Source: Streptomyces macrolidinus
GTDB taxonomy: Bacteria > Actinomycetota > Actinomycetes > Streptomycetales > Streptomycetaceae
Assembly (NCBI RefSeq): GCF_023887685.1
Contig: NZ_JAMWMR010000001.1
Span: forward strand, 1-64,000
Direction of reading: 5' to 3'
Length of the DNA: 64,000 nt
Shown here in pieces: positions 43,206 through 51,063 of the stretch. How positions within the stretch are numbered: position 1 is the stretch's first letter; each line of letters begins with the position of its first letter. A model generated the notes under the pieces. That model searched no databases and was not told the DNA's origin. It saw only the letters and a list, made by a program, of their open reading frames with translations. A program made the position numbers and the translations under genes.

Positions 43206-44630
43206 ATGGCAACGGCGCCCAGCGTCTCCTACTCGATGACGGTCCGGCTGGAGGTGCCCGCGGGTGGCACCGCGGTCTCCCAGCTCACCACGGCCGTGGA
43301 GTCCTCCGGAGGCTCGGTGACCGGTCTCGACGTCACGGCTTCCGGCCACGAGAAGCTCCGTATCGACGTCACCATCGCCGCCACCTCGACCGACCACGCG
43401 CAGGAGATCGTCGAGAAGCTGCGCGCCATCGAGGGCGTCACGCTCGGCAAGGTCTCCGACCGTACGTTCCTCATGCACCTCGGCGGCAAGATCGAGATGC
43501 AGGCCAAGCACCCCATCCGCAACCGTGACGACCTCTCCATGGTCTACACGCCGGGTGTGGCGCGCGTGTGCATGGCGATCGCGGAGAACCCCGAGGACGC
43601 CCGCCGTCTGACGATCAAGCGCAACTCCGTCGCGGTCGTGACCGACGGTTCCGCGGTGCTCGGCCTCGGCAACATCGGCCCGAAGGCCGCGCTGCCCGTC
43701 ATGGAGGGCAAGGCGGCCCTCTTCAAGCGCTTCGCCGGTATCGACGCCTGGCCGATCTGCCTCGACACCCAGGACAGCGACGCCATCGTCGAGATCGTCA
43801 AGGCCATCGCCCCCGGCTTCGCGGGCATCAACCTCGAGGACATCTCCGCGCCCCGCTGCTTCGAGATCGAGGCGCGGCTGCGGGAGGCCCTCGACATCCC
43901 CGTCTTCCACGACGACCAGCACGGCACCGCGATCGTGGTCCTCGCCGCCCTCACCAACGCCCTGCGCGTGGTGGGCAAGCAGATCGACGACGTCCGCGTC
44001 GTCATGTCGGGCGCCGGCGCGGCCGGTACGGCCATCCTCAAGCTGCTGCTCGCGGCGGGCGTGAAGAAGGCCGTCGTCGCCGACATCCACGGCGTCGTGC
44101 ACGCCGAGCGCGCGGACCTGGTGAACGCCGCCGCGGACTCGCCGCTGCGCTGGATCGCCGACAACACCAACCCCGAGGGCCTGACCGGCACGCTGAAGGA
44201 GGCCACGCGCGGCGCGGACGTCTTCATCGGCGTCTCCGCCCCGAACGTCCTCGACGGCGCCGACGTCGCCGCCATGGCCGAGGGAGCGATCGTGTTCGCG
44301 CTCGCGAACCCCGACCCCGAGGTCGACCCCGCCGTGGCCCGCCGGACGGCGGCGGTCGTGGCCACCGGCCGTTCCGACTTCCCGAACCAGATCAACAACG
44401 TGCTGGTCTTCCCGGGCGTCTTCCGCGGTCTGCTGGACGCCCAGTCCCGCACGGTCAACACGGACATGATGCTGGCCGCCGCCAGCGCCCTCGCGGACGT
44501 GGTGACCGAGGACGAGCTGAACCCGAACTACATCATCCCGAGCGTCTTCAACGACAAGGTCGCGGGCGCGGTCGCCGGAGCGGTGCGCGCCGCTGCGAAG
44601 GCGGCGGCGGAGCCGCTCACGGCCGAGTAG
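43206..44630 (+). CDS. NAD(P)-dependent malic enzyme with N-terminal ACT domain
   Basis: Oxidative decarboxylation of malate to pyruvate. 474 residues: an ACT-type regulatory domain at about 8-90 (SMTVRLEVPAGGTAVSQLTT), then the catalytic core with MVYTPGVARVC, the metal site FAGINLEDISAPRCFEIE, and DDQHGTAIVVLAAL. The dinucleotide fold is VVMSGAGAAGTAILKLL (about 268), then FALANPDPEV and LVFPGVFRGLLD. The GAGAAG motif alone does not settle NAD versus NADP. The ATG has GGAAG 12 nt upstream. A structured RNA and a promoter with palindromes lie upstream. Confidence 0.93.
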   Translation: MATAPSVSYSMTVRLEVPAGGTAVSQLTTAVESSGGSVTGLDVTASGHEKLRIDVTIAATSTDHAQEIVEKLRAIEGVTLGKVSDRTFLMHLGGKIEMQAKHPIRNRDDLSMVYTPGVARVCMAIAENPEDARRLTIKRNSVAVVTDGSAVLGLGNIGPKAALPVMEGKAALFKRFAGIDAWPICLDTQDSDAIVEIVKAIAPGFAGINLEDISAPRCFEIEARLREALDIPVFHDDQHGTAIVVLAALTNALRVVGKQIDDVRVVMSGAGAAGTAILKLLLAAGVKKAVVADIHGVVHAERADLVNAAADSPLRWIADNTNPEGLTGTLKEATRGADVFIGVSAPNVLDGADVAAMAEGAIVFALANPDPEVDPAVARRTAAVVATGRSDFPNQINNVLVFPGVFRGLLDAQSRTVNTDMMLAAASALADVVTEDELNPNYIIPSVFNDKVAGAVAGAVRAAAKAAAEPLTAE

Positions 44631-44692
44631 GCACCCCTTGGCGGCGACCCCTGGCCGATGGTCGCTGCCTGTGACCATCGCCACGGTGGCCC

Positions 44693-44727
44693 GGCCCGGC
44701 GCGTCGCGGTGCGCGGGACGCCGGGCC
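44693..44727 (+). terminator. Probable malic enzyme terminator
   Basis: Arms GGCCCGGC (44693-44700) and GCCGGGCC (44720-44727) around a 19-nt GC-rich loop that can fold further. Confidence 0.5.
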
Positions 44728-45058
44728 GCCCCCTAGGGTGGCGGCCGGACTCAGGCTCTGCGGTCCGTTGTCGCGGGCGGACGGAGCGTCACCACACCAC
44801 GGGAAAGTGGCGCTCTTCGGGTGACTCCCACGGGTTGTTCTCATGACTCCCACGGGTGTTCTCACGGCCCCCGCGGGTGCCGGATTGGCTTTCCCGCCGC
44901 AGGTGGGGGCAGGATGCGTCTTCGGGCGCGAGGGTCTGACGACGGACCCGGGTCCGGGACCTCACCGAGGACCCTGGCAGCATCGGCTTCGCCGTGCCCA
45001 TCATGCGGCTCCGCCGCGTGGCACGCCTCAACGGCAAGAAGAACACGGGAGTAACAAC
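44728..45058 (+). promoter_or_regulatory. Long upstream region of hupA
   Basis: 331 bp without a gene. It holds the tandem repeats at 44822, a perfect palindrome GGACCCGGGTCC (44944-44955), and a leader hairpin: CATGCGGC (45002-45009) with GCCGCGTG (45013-45020) inside CGTGCC/GGCACG (44993-44998, 45020-45025), about 34 nt before the start. I cannot place the promoter. The hairpin could tune HU synthesis. Confidence 0.45.
44822..44864. repeat. Tandem repeat upstream of hupA
   Basis: TGACTCCCACGGG-TTGTTCTCA (44822-44843, 22 bp) and TGACTCCCACGGG-TGTTCTCA (44844-44864, 21 bp), followed by a degenerate third unit CGGCCCCCGCGGGTG. One unit is about two helical turns. Confidence 0.75.
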
Positions 45059-45340
45059 ATGAACCGCAGTGAGCTGGTGGCCGCGCTGGCCGACCGTGCC
45101 GAGGTGACCCGCAAGGACGCCGACGCCGTGCTGGCCGCGTTCGCCGAGACCGTCGGCGAGATCGTCGCCAAGGGCGACGAGAAGGTCACCATCCCTGGCT
45201 TCCTGACCTTCGAGCGCACCCACCGTGCCGCTCGCACCGCGCGTAACCCGCAGACCGGCGACCCCATCCAGATCCCGGCCGGCTACAGCGTGAAGGTCTC
45301 CGCGGGCTCCAAGCTCAAGGAAGCCGCGAAGGGCAAGTGA
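45059..45340 (+). CDS. hupA: DNA-binding protein HU
   Basis: 93 residues, the short Streptomyces HU without the Lys-rich tail of HupS. MNRSELVAALADRAEVTRKDA, TIPGFLTFERTHRAARTARNP with the minor-groove arm, and PAGYSVKVSAGSKLKEA are textbook. A homodimer bends and compacts the chromosome. ATG 45059 has GGGAG 8 nt upstream. Convergent with murA across a shared terminator. Confidence 0.95.
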   Translation: MNRSELVAALADRAEVTRKDADAVLAAFAETVGEIVAKGDEKVTIPGFLTFERTHRAARTARNPQTGDPIQIPAGYSVKVSAGSKLKEAAKGK

Positions 45341-45375
45341 CCTTGCCGTCGTACGCCACGCGACCGGCGTAAGGC

Positions 45376-45412
45376 CGAGGGGCGGTCACCCGAACCGGGT
45401 GACCGCCCCTCG
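45376..45412. terminator. Bidirectional hupA/murA terminator
   Basis: Perfect 17-bp arms CGAGGGGCGGTCACCCG and CGGGTGACCGCCCCTCG around a 3-nt loop. Confidence 0.85.
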
Positions 45413-45423
45413 CGCAGCTCAGG

Positions 45424-45497
45424 GAGACGTATACGGCTAGCCGAGCGCCTTGCTGGGCAGCTCGACCTTCGCCCCCAGCTCCACCAGCTTGTCCATG
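45424..45497 (-). pseudogene. Duplicated 3' end of murA
   Basis: 74 bp nearly identical to 45558-45629, the tail of murA and its first downstream bases: three substitutions and a 2-nt indel. In this copy ATG GAC AAG... reads MDKLVELGAKVELPSKALG then TAG, the same 19 residues as the murA C-terminus. The offset is about 132-134 bp. It looks like a partial tandem duplication; no ribosome site precedes the ATG, so it is probably untranslated. Confidence 0.8.
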
Positions 45498-45568
45498 CTG
45501 TGTTTGCCCAGGGGATGACCCCCGGACCCCCAGCCGGACGTGGTGTTGCCCGGGGCCGAGACGTACGG

Positions 45569-46909
45569 CTAGCCGAGCGCCTTGCTCGGCAGCTCGACCT
45601 TCGCCCCCAACTCCACGAGCTTGTCCATGAAGTTCTCGTAGCCGCGGTTGATCAGGTCGATGCCGTGGACGCGGGACGTGCCCTGCGCCGCCAGCGCCGC
45701 GATCAGGTACGAGAAGCCGCCGCGCAGGTCGGGGATGACCAGGTCCGCGCCCTGGAGCCGCGTCGGGCCCGAAACGACCGCGGAGTGCAGGAAGTTGCGC
45801 TGGCCGAAGCGGCAGTCGGAGCCGCCGAGGCACTCGCGGTAGAGCTGGATGTGCGCGCCCATCTGGTTGAGCGCGGAGGTGAAGCCGAGGCGGGACTCGT
45901 AGACCGTCTCGTGGATGATCGACAGGCCCGTGGCCTGCGTCAGCGCGACCACCAGCGGCTGCTGCCAGTCCGTCTGGAAGCCGGGGTGCACGTCCGTCTC
46001 CAGCGCGATGGACTTCAACTCGCCACCGGGGTGCCAGAACCGGATGCCCTCGTCGTCGATCTCGAAGGCGCCGCCCACCTTGCGGTAGGTGTTCAGGAAC
46101 GTCATCATCGAGCGCTGCTGGGCGCCGCGGACGTAGATGTTGCCCTCGGTCGCGAGCGCGGCCGACGCCCAGGACGCGGCCTCCAGACGGTCGGCGAGAG
46201 CGTGGTGGTTGTAGCCGCCCAGCGTGTCCACACCGGTGATGCGGATCGTGCGGTCGGTGTCCATCGCGATGATCGCGCCCATCTTCTGCAGCACGCAGAT
46301 GAGGTCCTCGATCTCCGGCTCCACGGCCGCGTTCGACAGCTCGGTGACGCCCTCCGCCAGCACCGCCGTCAGCAGCACCTGCTCCGTCGCGCCGACGGAC
46401 GGGTACGGCAGCCGGATCTTCGTGCCGCGCAGGCCCTTGGGGGCCTCCAGGTACTGGCCGTCCGCGCGCTTCTCGATGACCGCGCCGAACTGCCGCAGCA
46501 CGTCGAAGTGGAAGTCGATCGGCCGGCCGCCGATGTCGCAGCCGCCGAGGCCGGGGATGAACGCGTGGCCGAGCCGGTGCAGCAGCGGGCCGCAGAACAG
46601 GATCGGGATCCGGGAGGAACCGGCGTGGGCGTCGATGTCGGCGACGTTGGCGCTCTCGACATGCGTCGGGTCGAGGACCAGCTCACCCGGCTCCTCGCCC
46701 GGACGGACCGTCACGCCGTGCAGTTGCAGCAGCCCGCGGACGACCCGTACGTCGCGGATGTCGGGGACGTTGCGCAGCCTGCTCGGCGCACTGCCCAGCA
46801 GCGCGGCGACCATGGCCTTCGGTACGAGGTTCTTCGCACCTCGGACACGGATCTCGCCCTCCAGCGGCGTTCCGCCGTGGACCAACAGGACATCGTCGTT
46901 GACGGTCAT
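45569..46909 (-). CDS. murA: UDP-N-acetylglucosamine 1-carboxyvinyltransferase
   Basis: First committed step of peptidoglycan synthesis: enolpyruvyl transfer from PEP to UDP-GlcNAc, in the cytoplasm. 446 residues from ATG 46909. RGAKNLVPKAMVAALL with the Lys-Asn pair, and the loop PGLGGCDIGGRPIDFH with the catalytic Cys (about residue 121; fosfomycin target) are present, as are NRGYENFMDKLVELGAKV near the end. A duplicate of the last 19 codons lies just downstream. The rest of the protein looks intact. Confidence 0.96.
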   Translation of the reverse strand: MTVNDDVLLVHGGTPLEGEIRVRGAKNLVPKAMVAALLGSAPSRLRNVPDIRDVRVVRGLLQLHGVTVRPGEEPGELVLDPTHVESANVADIDAHAGSSRIPILFCGPLLHRLGHAFIPGLGGCDIGGRPIDFHFDVLRQFGAVIEKRADGQYLEAPKGLRGTKIRLPYPSVGATEQVLLTAVLAEGVTELSNAAVEPEIEDLICVLQKMGAIIAMDTDRTIRITGVDTLGGYNHHALADRLEAASWASAALATEGNIYVRGAQQRSMMTFLNTYRKVGGAFEIDDEGIRFWHPGGELKSIALETDVHPGFQTDWQQPLVVALTQATGLSIIHETVYESRLGFTSALNQMGAHIQLYRECLGGSDCRFGQRNFLHSAVVSGPTRLQGADLVIPDLRGGFSYLIAALAAQGTSRVHGIDLINRGYENFMDKLVELGAKVELPSKALG

Positions 46910-47167
46910 GAATCTCGCGTTCCGTGGAGTGGGGCAGGGGGCCGAAGACGTAAGCGTAATAGCCGTCGACCCCCCTTCAGTAAGCCCCGGTGGGCCCAGC
47001 AACGTCATGGGTTTGCCACAACACGAACCGTCCGCAACCGGACACATGGGGTGACCGCGCGAGGGCGCGCACGTCCCTCCCGTACCGCCTTGTGGATCAT
47101 GGCCGTATTCACCCGCTGACCGCGATCGCCTCCCCATACCGGGGCAGGATGCGGGATCATGTCTGCC

Positions 47168-47737
47168 ATGACCGAGGTGTCCTCGCTCACAGGGCGGCTG
47201 CTCGTGGCCACTCCCGCCCTGGCGGACCCGAACTTCGACCGCGCTGTGGTGCTCCTTCTCGACCACGACGAGGAGGGCTCGCTCGGTGTGGTCCTCAATC
47301 GCCCCACCCCCGTGGACGTGGGCGATGTCCTGGAGGGGTGGGGGGACCTCGCGGGCGAGCCCGGCGTCGTCTTCCAGGGCGGACCGGTGTCGCTGGACTC
47401 CGCGCTCGGCGTCGCGGTGATCCCCGGCGGCTCCGCGGAGCGCGCCCCGCTCGGCTGGCGGCGGGTGCACGGAGCGATCGGCCTGGTCGACCTGGAGGCC
47501 CCGCCCGAGCTGCTCGCCCGCGCCCTGGGCTCCCTGCGCATCTTCGCGGGGTACGCGGGCTGGGGCCCCGGCCAGCTCGAGGACGAACTGGTGGAGGGCG
47601 CCTGGTACGTCGTCGAGTCCGAGCCCGGCGACGTGTCGTCCCCGGAGCCGGAGCGGCTGTGGCGGGAGGTGCTGCGCCGTCAGCGCAGCGAGCTGGCGAT
47701 GGTGGCCACGTATCCCGACGACCCTTCGCTCAATTGA
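47168..47737 (+). CDS. YqgE/AlgH (UPF0301) family protein
   Basis: 189 residues from ATG 47168 (MTEVSSLTGRLLVATP); ATG 47159 is possible and adds three residues. LTGRLLVATPALADPNFDRA and GVVLNRPTPV, FQGGPVS, and GYAGWGPGQLEDEL are family signatures. Cytoplasmic, function unresolved; the AlgH name comes from alginate regulation in Pseudomonas. Divergent from murA; its stop TGA overlaps the -35 of the next gene. Confidence 0.92.
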   Translation: MTEVSSLTGRLLVATPALADPNFDRAVVLLLDHDEEGSLGVVLNRPTPVDVGDVLEGWGDLAGEPGVVFQGGPVSLDSALGVAVIPGGSAERAPLGWRRVHGAIGLVDLEAPPELLARALGSLRIFAGYAGWGPGQLEDELVEGAWYVVESEPGDVSSPEPERLWREVLRRQRSELAMVATYPDDPSLN

Positions 47738-47760
47738 CGCCCGGGACCTTTCAGTACTCT
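47734..47760 (+). promoter_or_regulatory. Promoter of the DUF3039 gene (leaderless)
   Basis: TTGACG (47734-47739, overlapping the previous stop), 15-bp spacer, TACTCT (47755-47760), then 7 nt to ATG 47768. No ribosome site. Confidence 0.65.
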
Positions 47761-47767
47761 TGGTGCC

Positions 47768-48052
47768 ATGAGCACTCTTGAGCCCGAGCGCGGTACTGGT
47801 ACGGGGACCCTCGTAGAGCCGACGCCGCAGGTGTCGCACGGCGACGGCGACCACGAGCGCTTCGCCCACTACGTCCAGAAGGACAAGATCATGGCGAGCG
47901 CCCTCGACGGCACGCCCGTCGTGGCGCTGTGCGGCAAGGTGTGGGTCCCTGGCCGCGACCCGAAGAAGTACCCCGTCTGCCCCATGTGCAAGGAGATCTA
48001 CGAATCCATGAGCGGCGGCGGCGACGAGGGCAAGGGCGGCGACAAGAAGTAG
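47768..48052 (+). CDS. DUF3039 small protein
   Basis: 94 residues. Conserved core HYVQKDKIMASALDGTPVVA, LCGKVWVPGRDP and YPVCPMCKEIYE; three Cys (C, CxxC) and a nearby His may bind zinc. Gly/Lys tail. Widely conserved in actinobacteria with no known role. Preceded by one of the clearest leaderless promoters in the window. Confidence 0.88.
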   Translation: MSTLEPERGTGTGTLVEPTPQVSHGDGDHERFAHYVQKDKIMASALDGTPVVALCGKVWVPGRDPKKYPVCPMCKEIYESMSGGGDEGKGGDKK

Positions 48053-48135
48053 GCGGCCGGTCCGCCAGCGCGACGACCGGCGGGTCCCCGGCGAAGCGTC
48101 TCCACGCACCCCCGGGGCCTTCGCGTTCACTTCTG

Positions 48136-48241
48136 CGTACGGAGGGGCTGTGCGCGAAGGGCCCGCGTACGAGGGGTTGCGTACGAAGGCCCGTACGAGG
48201 GGTTGCGTACAAGGCCCGTACGAGGGCTGGTCCCGGGGCCC
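48136..48241. repeat. Degenerate tandem repeat
   Basis: Four units starting CGTAC at 48136, 48166, 48192 and 48217 (periods 30, 26, 25). The middle two share CGTACGAGGGGTTGCGTAC, then RAGGCC. It fills the gap between the DUF3039 and hexosaminidase genes. Confidence 0.75.
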
Positions 48242-48263
48242 GGTGGGGCGGTACAGGACTGCT

Positions 48264-49889
48264 ATGACGGACCTGATTCCCGAGCCCGGCCGGGTGACAG
48301 CCCCCGAGGCCGGCTTCTTCGACCTGACCTCCGCCACCGGGCTGATCGCGGGCGACGGCGCGGAACGGACCGAGCGCTGGCTGCGCGCCACGCTCGGCGC
48401 GGCCACCGGGCTGCCCCTTCCGCCGCGCGCCACGGGCGACGGCGCCCTCCGCCTCACCGTCGACCCGAGCGTCACCGGTGACCTCGGCGAGGAGGGCTAC
48501 GACCTCACGATCGAGCCGACCGGCGCGCACCTGGTGGGCGGCGGCGAGGCGGGCCTCTTCTGGGGCGCGCAGACGCTGCGGCAACTGCTCGGCCCCGACG
48601 CCTTCCGGCGCGCGCCCCTGCCGGGCCGGCGGTGGCGGCTGCCGCTGCTGCGGATCCAGGACGCGCCCCGCTTCCGCTGGCGCGGCCTCCTGCTCGACGT
48701 CGCGCGGCACTTCCTGCCCAAGGACGGGGTCCTGCGTCAACTGGACCTGATGGCCGCGCACAAGCTCAACGTCCTGCACCTCCACCTCACCGACGACCAG
48801 GGCTGGCGCCTGGAGATCCAGCGGTACCCGAAGCTCACCGGGACCGGCTCCTGGCGGGCGCGTACGCGATACGGCCACCGGGCCTCGCCGCTGTGGGAGG
48901 ACAAGCCGCACGGGGGCTACTACACGCAGGACGACATCCGCGAGATCGTCGCCTACGCGGCCGAGCGACACATCACCGTCGTCCCCGAGATCGACCTGCC
49001 GGGACACAGCCAGGCGGCCATCGCCGCGTATCCGGAACTCGGCAACCGCGACGTCGTCGACACGGCCTCCCTCACGGTCTGGGACGACTGGGGTGTCAAC
49101 CCGAACGTACTCGCCCCCACCGACACCACCCTGCGGTTCTACGAAGGGGTGTTCGAGGAGGTCCTGGAGCTGTTCCCCTCGCGCTTCGTCCACGTCGGCG
49201 GCGACGAATGCCCCAAGGACCAGTGGCGACGGTCCCCGGCCGCCCAGGCGCGCATCAGGGAGCTGGGCCTCGCCGACGAGGACGAACTCCAGTCCTGGTT
49301 CATCCGCCACTTCGACACCTGGCTCACCGCCCGCGGCCGTCGGCTCATCGGCTGGGACGAGATCCTGGAGGGCGGCCTGGCGCGAGGGGCCGCGGTGTCC
49401 TCCTGGCGCGGATACGCGGGCGGCGTCACGGCCGCGCGGGCGGGACACGACGTCGTCATGTGCCCGGAGCAGCAGGTGTACCTGAACTTCCGGGAGGACG
49501 GCGGCGAGGACGAGCCGGTGCCCATCGGATACGTACGCACGCTGGCGGACGTCTACCGCTTCGAGCCGGTTCCGCCGCAGCTCACCGGCGACCTCGCGCG
49601 GCATGTGCTCGGCACGCAGGCCAACATGTGGACGGAGGTGACGGAGGATCAGGACCGGATCGACTACCAGATGTTCCCCCGGCTCGCGGCGTTCGCCGAG
49701 GTCGCCTGGAGCGCGCTGCCCGCCCCCGCGGACCGCGACGTCGCGGGTTTCGAGCGGCGGATGAAGGCCCACTACCGCCGACTTGACGCCCTGGGCGTCG
49801 CCTACCGGCCGCCCACCGGACCCCGCCCCTGGCAGCGACGACCCGGCGTGCTCGGACGCCCGATCGAGGGCGCGCCCCCGAACGTGTGA
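48264..49889 (+). CDS. Beta-N-acetylhexosaminidase (GH20)
   Basis: 541 residues. Releases terminal N-acetylhexosamine by substrate-assisted catalysis. N-terminal GH20b domain, then the barrel: RWRGLLLDVARHFLPKDGVL, KLNVLHLHLTDDQGWRLEI, VVPEIDLPGHSQAA, the catalytic Asp314-Glu315 in HVGGDECPK, and LGTQANMWTE. ATG 48264 gives no signal peptide, so a cytoplasmic enzyme acting on imported chitobiose or wall fragments is likely. No strong ribosome site. Confidence 0.93.
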   Translation: MTDLIPEPGRVTAPEAGFFDLTSATGLIAGDGAERTERWLRATLGAATGLPLPPRATGDGALRLTVDPSVTGDLGEEGYDLTIEPTGAHLVGGGEAGLFWGAQTLRQLLGPDAFRRAPLPGRRWRLPLLRIQDAPRFRWRGLLLDVARHFLPKDGVLRQLDLMAAHKLNVLHLHLTDDQGWRLEIQRYPKLTGTGSWRARTRYGHRASPLWEDKPHGGYYTQDDIREIVAYAAERHITVVPEIDLPGHSQAAIAAYPELGNRDVVDTASLTVWDDWGVNPNVLAPTDTTLRFYEGVFEEVLELFPSRFVHVGGDECPKDQWRRSPAAQARIRELGLADEDELQSWFIRHFDTWLTARGRRLIGWDEILEGGLARGAAVSSWRGYAGGVTAARAGHDVVMCPEQQVYLNFREDGGEDEPVPIGYVRTLADVYRFEPVPPQLTGDLARHVLGTQANMWTEVTEDQDRIDYQMFPRLAAFAEVAWSALPAPADRDVAGFERRMKAHYRRLDALGVAYRPPTGPRPWQRRPGVLGRPIEGAPPNV

Positions 49890-50169
49890 GGCGCGGCCGA
49901 GGTGCCCGCCGACGGCCCGACTCCCTGGAAACGTGGCCCCACATGGGCAGAACCCGTGCAAGAAGAACTGATCGGTGGAAACGTTCCGTCGGTGTCGATG
50001 TCGCCGCAAAGCGGGTCATGTCCTGGGTCGGAGGGTGAGTCTCTCCTGGCGGACCCCCGCGTCGCGGGTGGGGGAAGATGTGCCAGAGTTGCCACGTCCC
50101 TCCTGTCAGCACGTACCGTACGGCAGCACAGGTGGGGACCAGGTGGGGCAGTGGGAAGGGGCAGCCGGA

Positions 50170-51063
50170 TTGACCACGCAGGCACCGCGGGCGGCGCAGG
50201 CCGTGACCCTGCCCGCCTCGCTGGACGAGGCCGTGGCGGCGCTCGCCGCCATGCCGGCGGCCGTTCCCGTGGCGGGCGGCACCGACCTCATGGTCGCGGT
50301 CAACTCCGGGCAGTTGCGGCCCGCCGCGCTGGTCGGACTCGGCCGCATCAGTGAGATCCGCGGCTGGCAGTACCAGGACGGCCATGCGCTGCTCGGCGCG
50401 GGCCTCACCCATGCCCGTATGGGGCGCCCCGACTTCGCCGCGCTCATCCCCGCCCTCGCGGCGGCGGCCCGCGCGGCCGGACCGCCGCACATCCGCAACG
50501 CGGGCACGCTCGGCGGCAACATCGTCTCGGCCGCGCCCACCGGCGACGCGCTTCCGGTGCTCGCCGCCCTGGAGGCCACGCTGGTCGTCGCGGGCCCCGG
50601 CGGCGCCCGCCGCGAGGTCCCGGTCTCGCATCTGCTGGCGGGCGTGGAGATGCTGCGCGGTGGTGAACTCGTCGGCTACGTACGGGTTCCGCTGCTGCAC
50701 GCGCCCCAGGTCTTCCTGAAGGCGACCGGACGCACGGGCCCCGGGCGCGCGACGGCGTCCGTGGCGCTCGTCCTCGACCCGGCCCGGCGCGGGGTGCGGT
50801 GCGCGGTCGGTGCCATAGCGCCGATGCCGCTGCGCCCGCTGGAGGCCGAGCGGTGGGTCGCCCAGTTCATCGACTGGGACAACGACCGCGCGATCGCCCC
50901 CGAAGTGCTCACCGCCTTCGGGGAGTACGTCGCCACGGCGTGCGTCCCCGACGCGGAACCGGCGCAGGACGGCACCGTGCCACCGCTTCCGCCCGCCGTA
51001 CTGCATCTGCGGCGCACCGTCGCCGCGCTGGCCCGACGAGCACTGGGGAGGGCGCTGTCGTGA
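50170..51063 (+). CDS. Molybdenum hydroxylase FAD subunit
   Basis: 297 residues from TTG 50170 (GAAGGGG about 8 nt upstream); GTG 50143 is a possible earlier start. The FAD-binding fold shows PVAGGTDLMVAVN, IRNAGTLGGNIVSAAPTGD and a CO-dehydrogenase-type C-terminal domain (TASVALVLDPARRGVR). Takes electrons from the Fe-S subunit. Its stop overlaps the GTG of the next gene (GTGA). First of three coupled subunit genes. Confidence 0.88.
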   Translation: MTTQAPRAAQAVTLPASLDEAVAALAAMPAAVPVAGGTDLMVAVNSGQLRPAALVGLGRISEIRGWQYQDGHALLGAGLTHARMGRPDFAALIPALAAAARAAGPPHIRNAGTLGGNIVSAAPTGDALPVLAALEATLVVAGPGGARREVPVSHLLAGVEMLRGGELVGYVRVPLLHAPQVFLKATGRTGPGRATASVALVLDPARRGVRCAVGAIAPMPLRPLEAERWVAQFIDWDNDRAIAPEVLTAFGEYVATACVPDAEPAQDGTVPPLPPAVLHLRRTVAALARRALGRALS

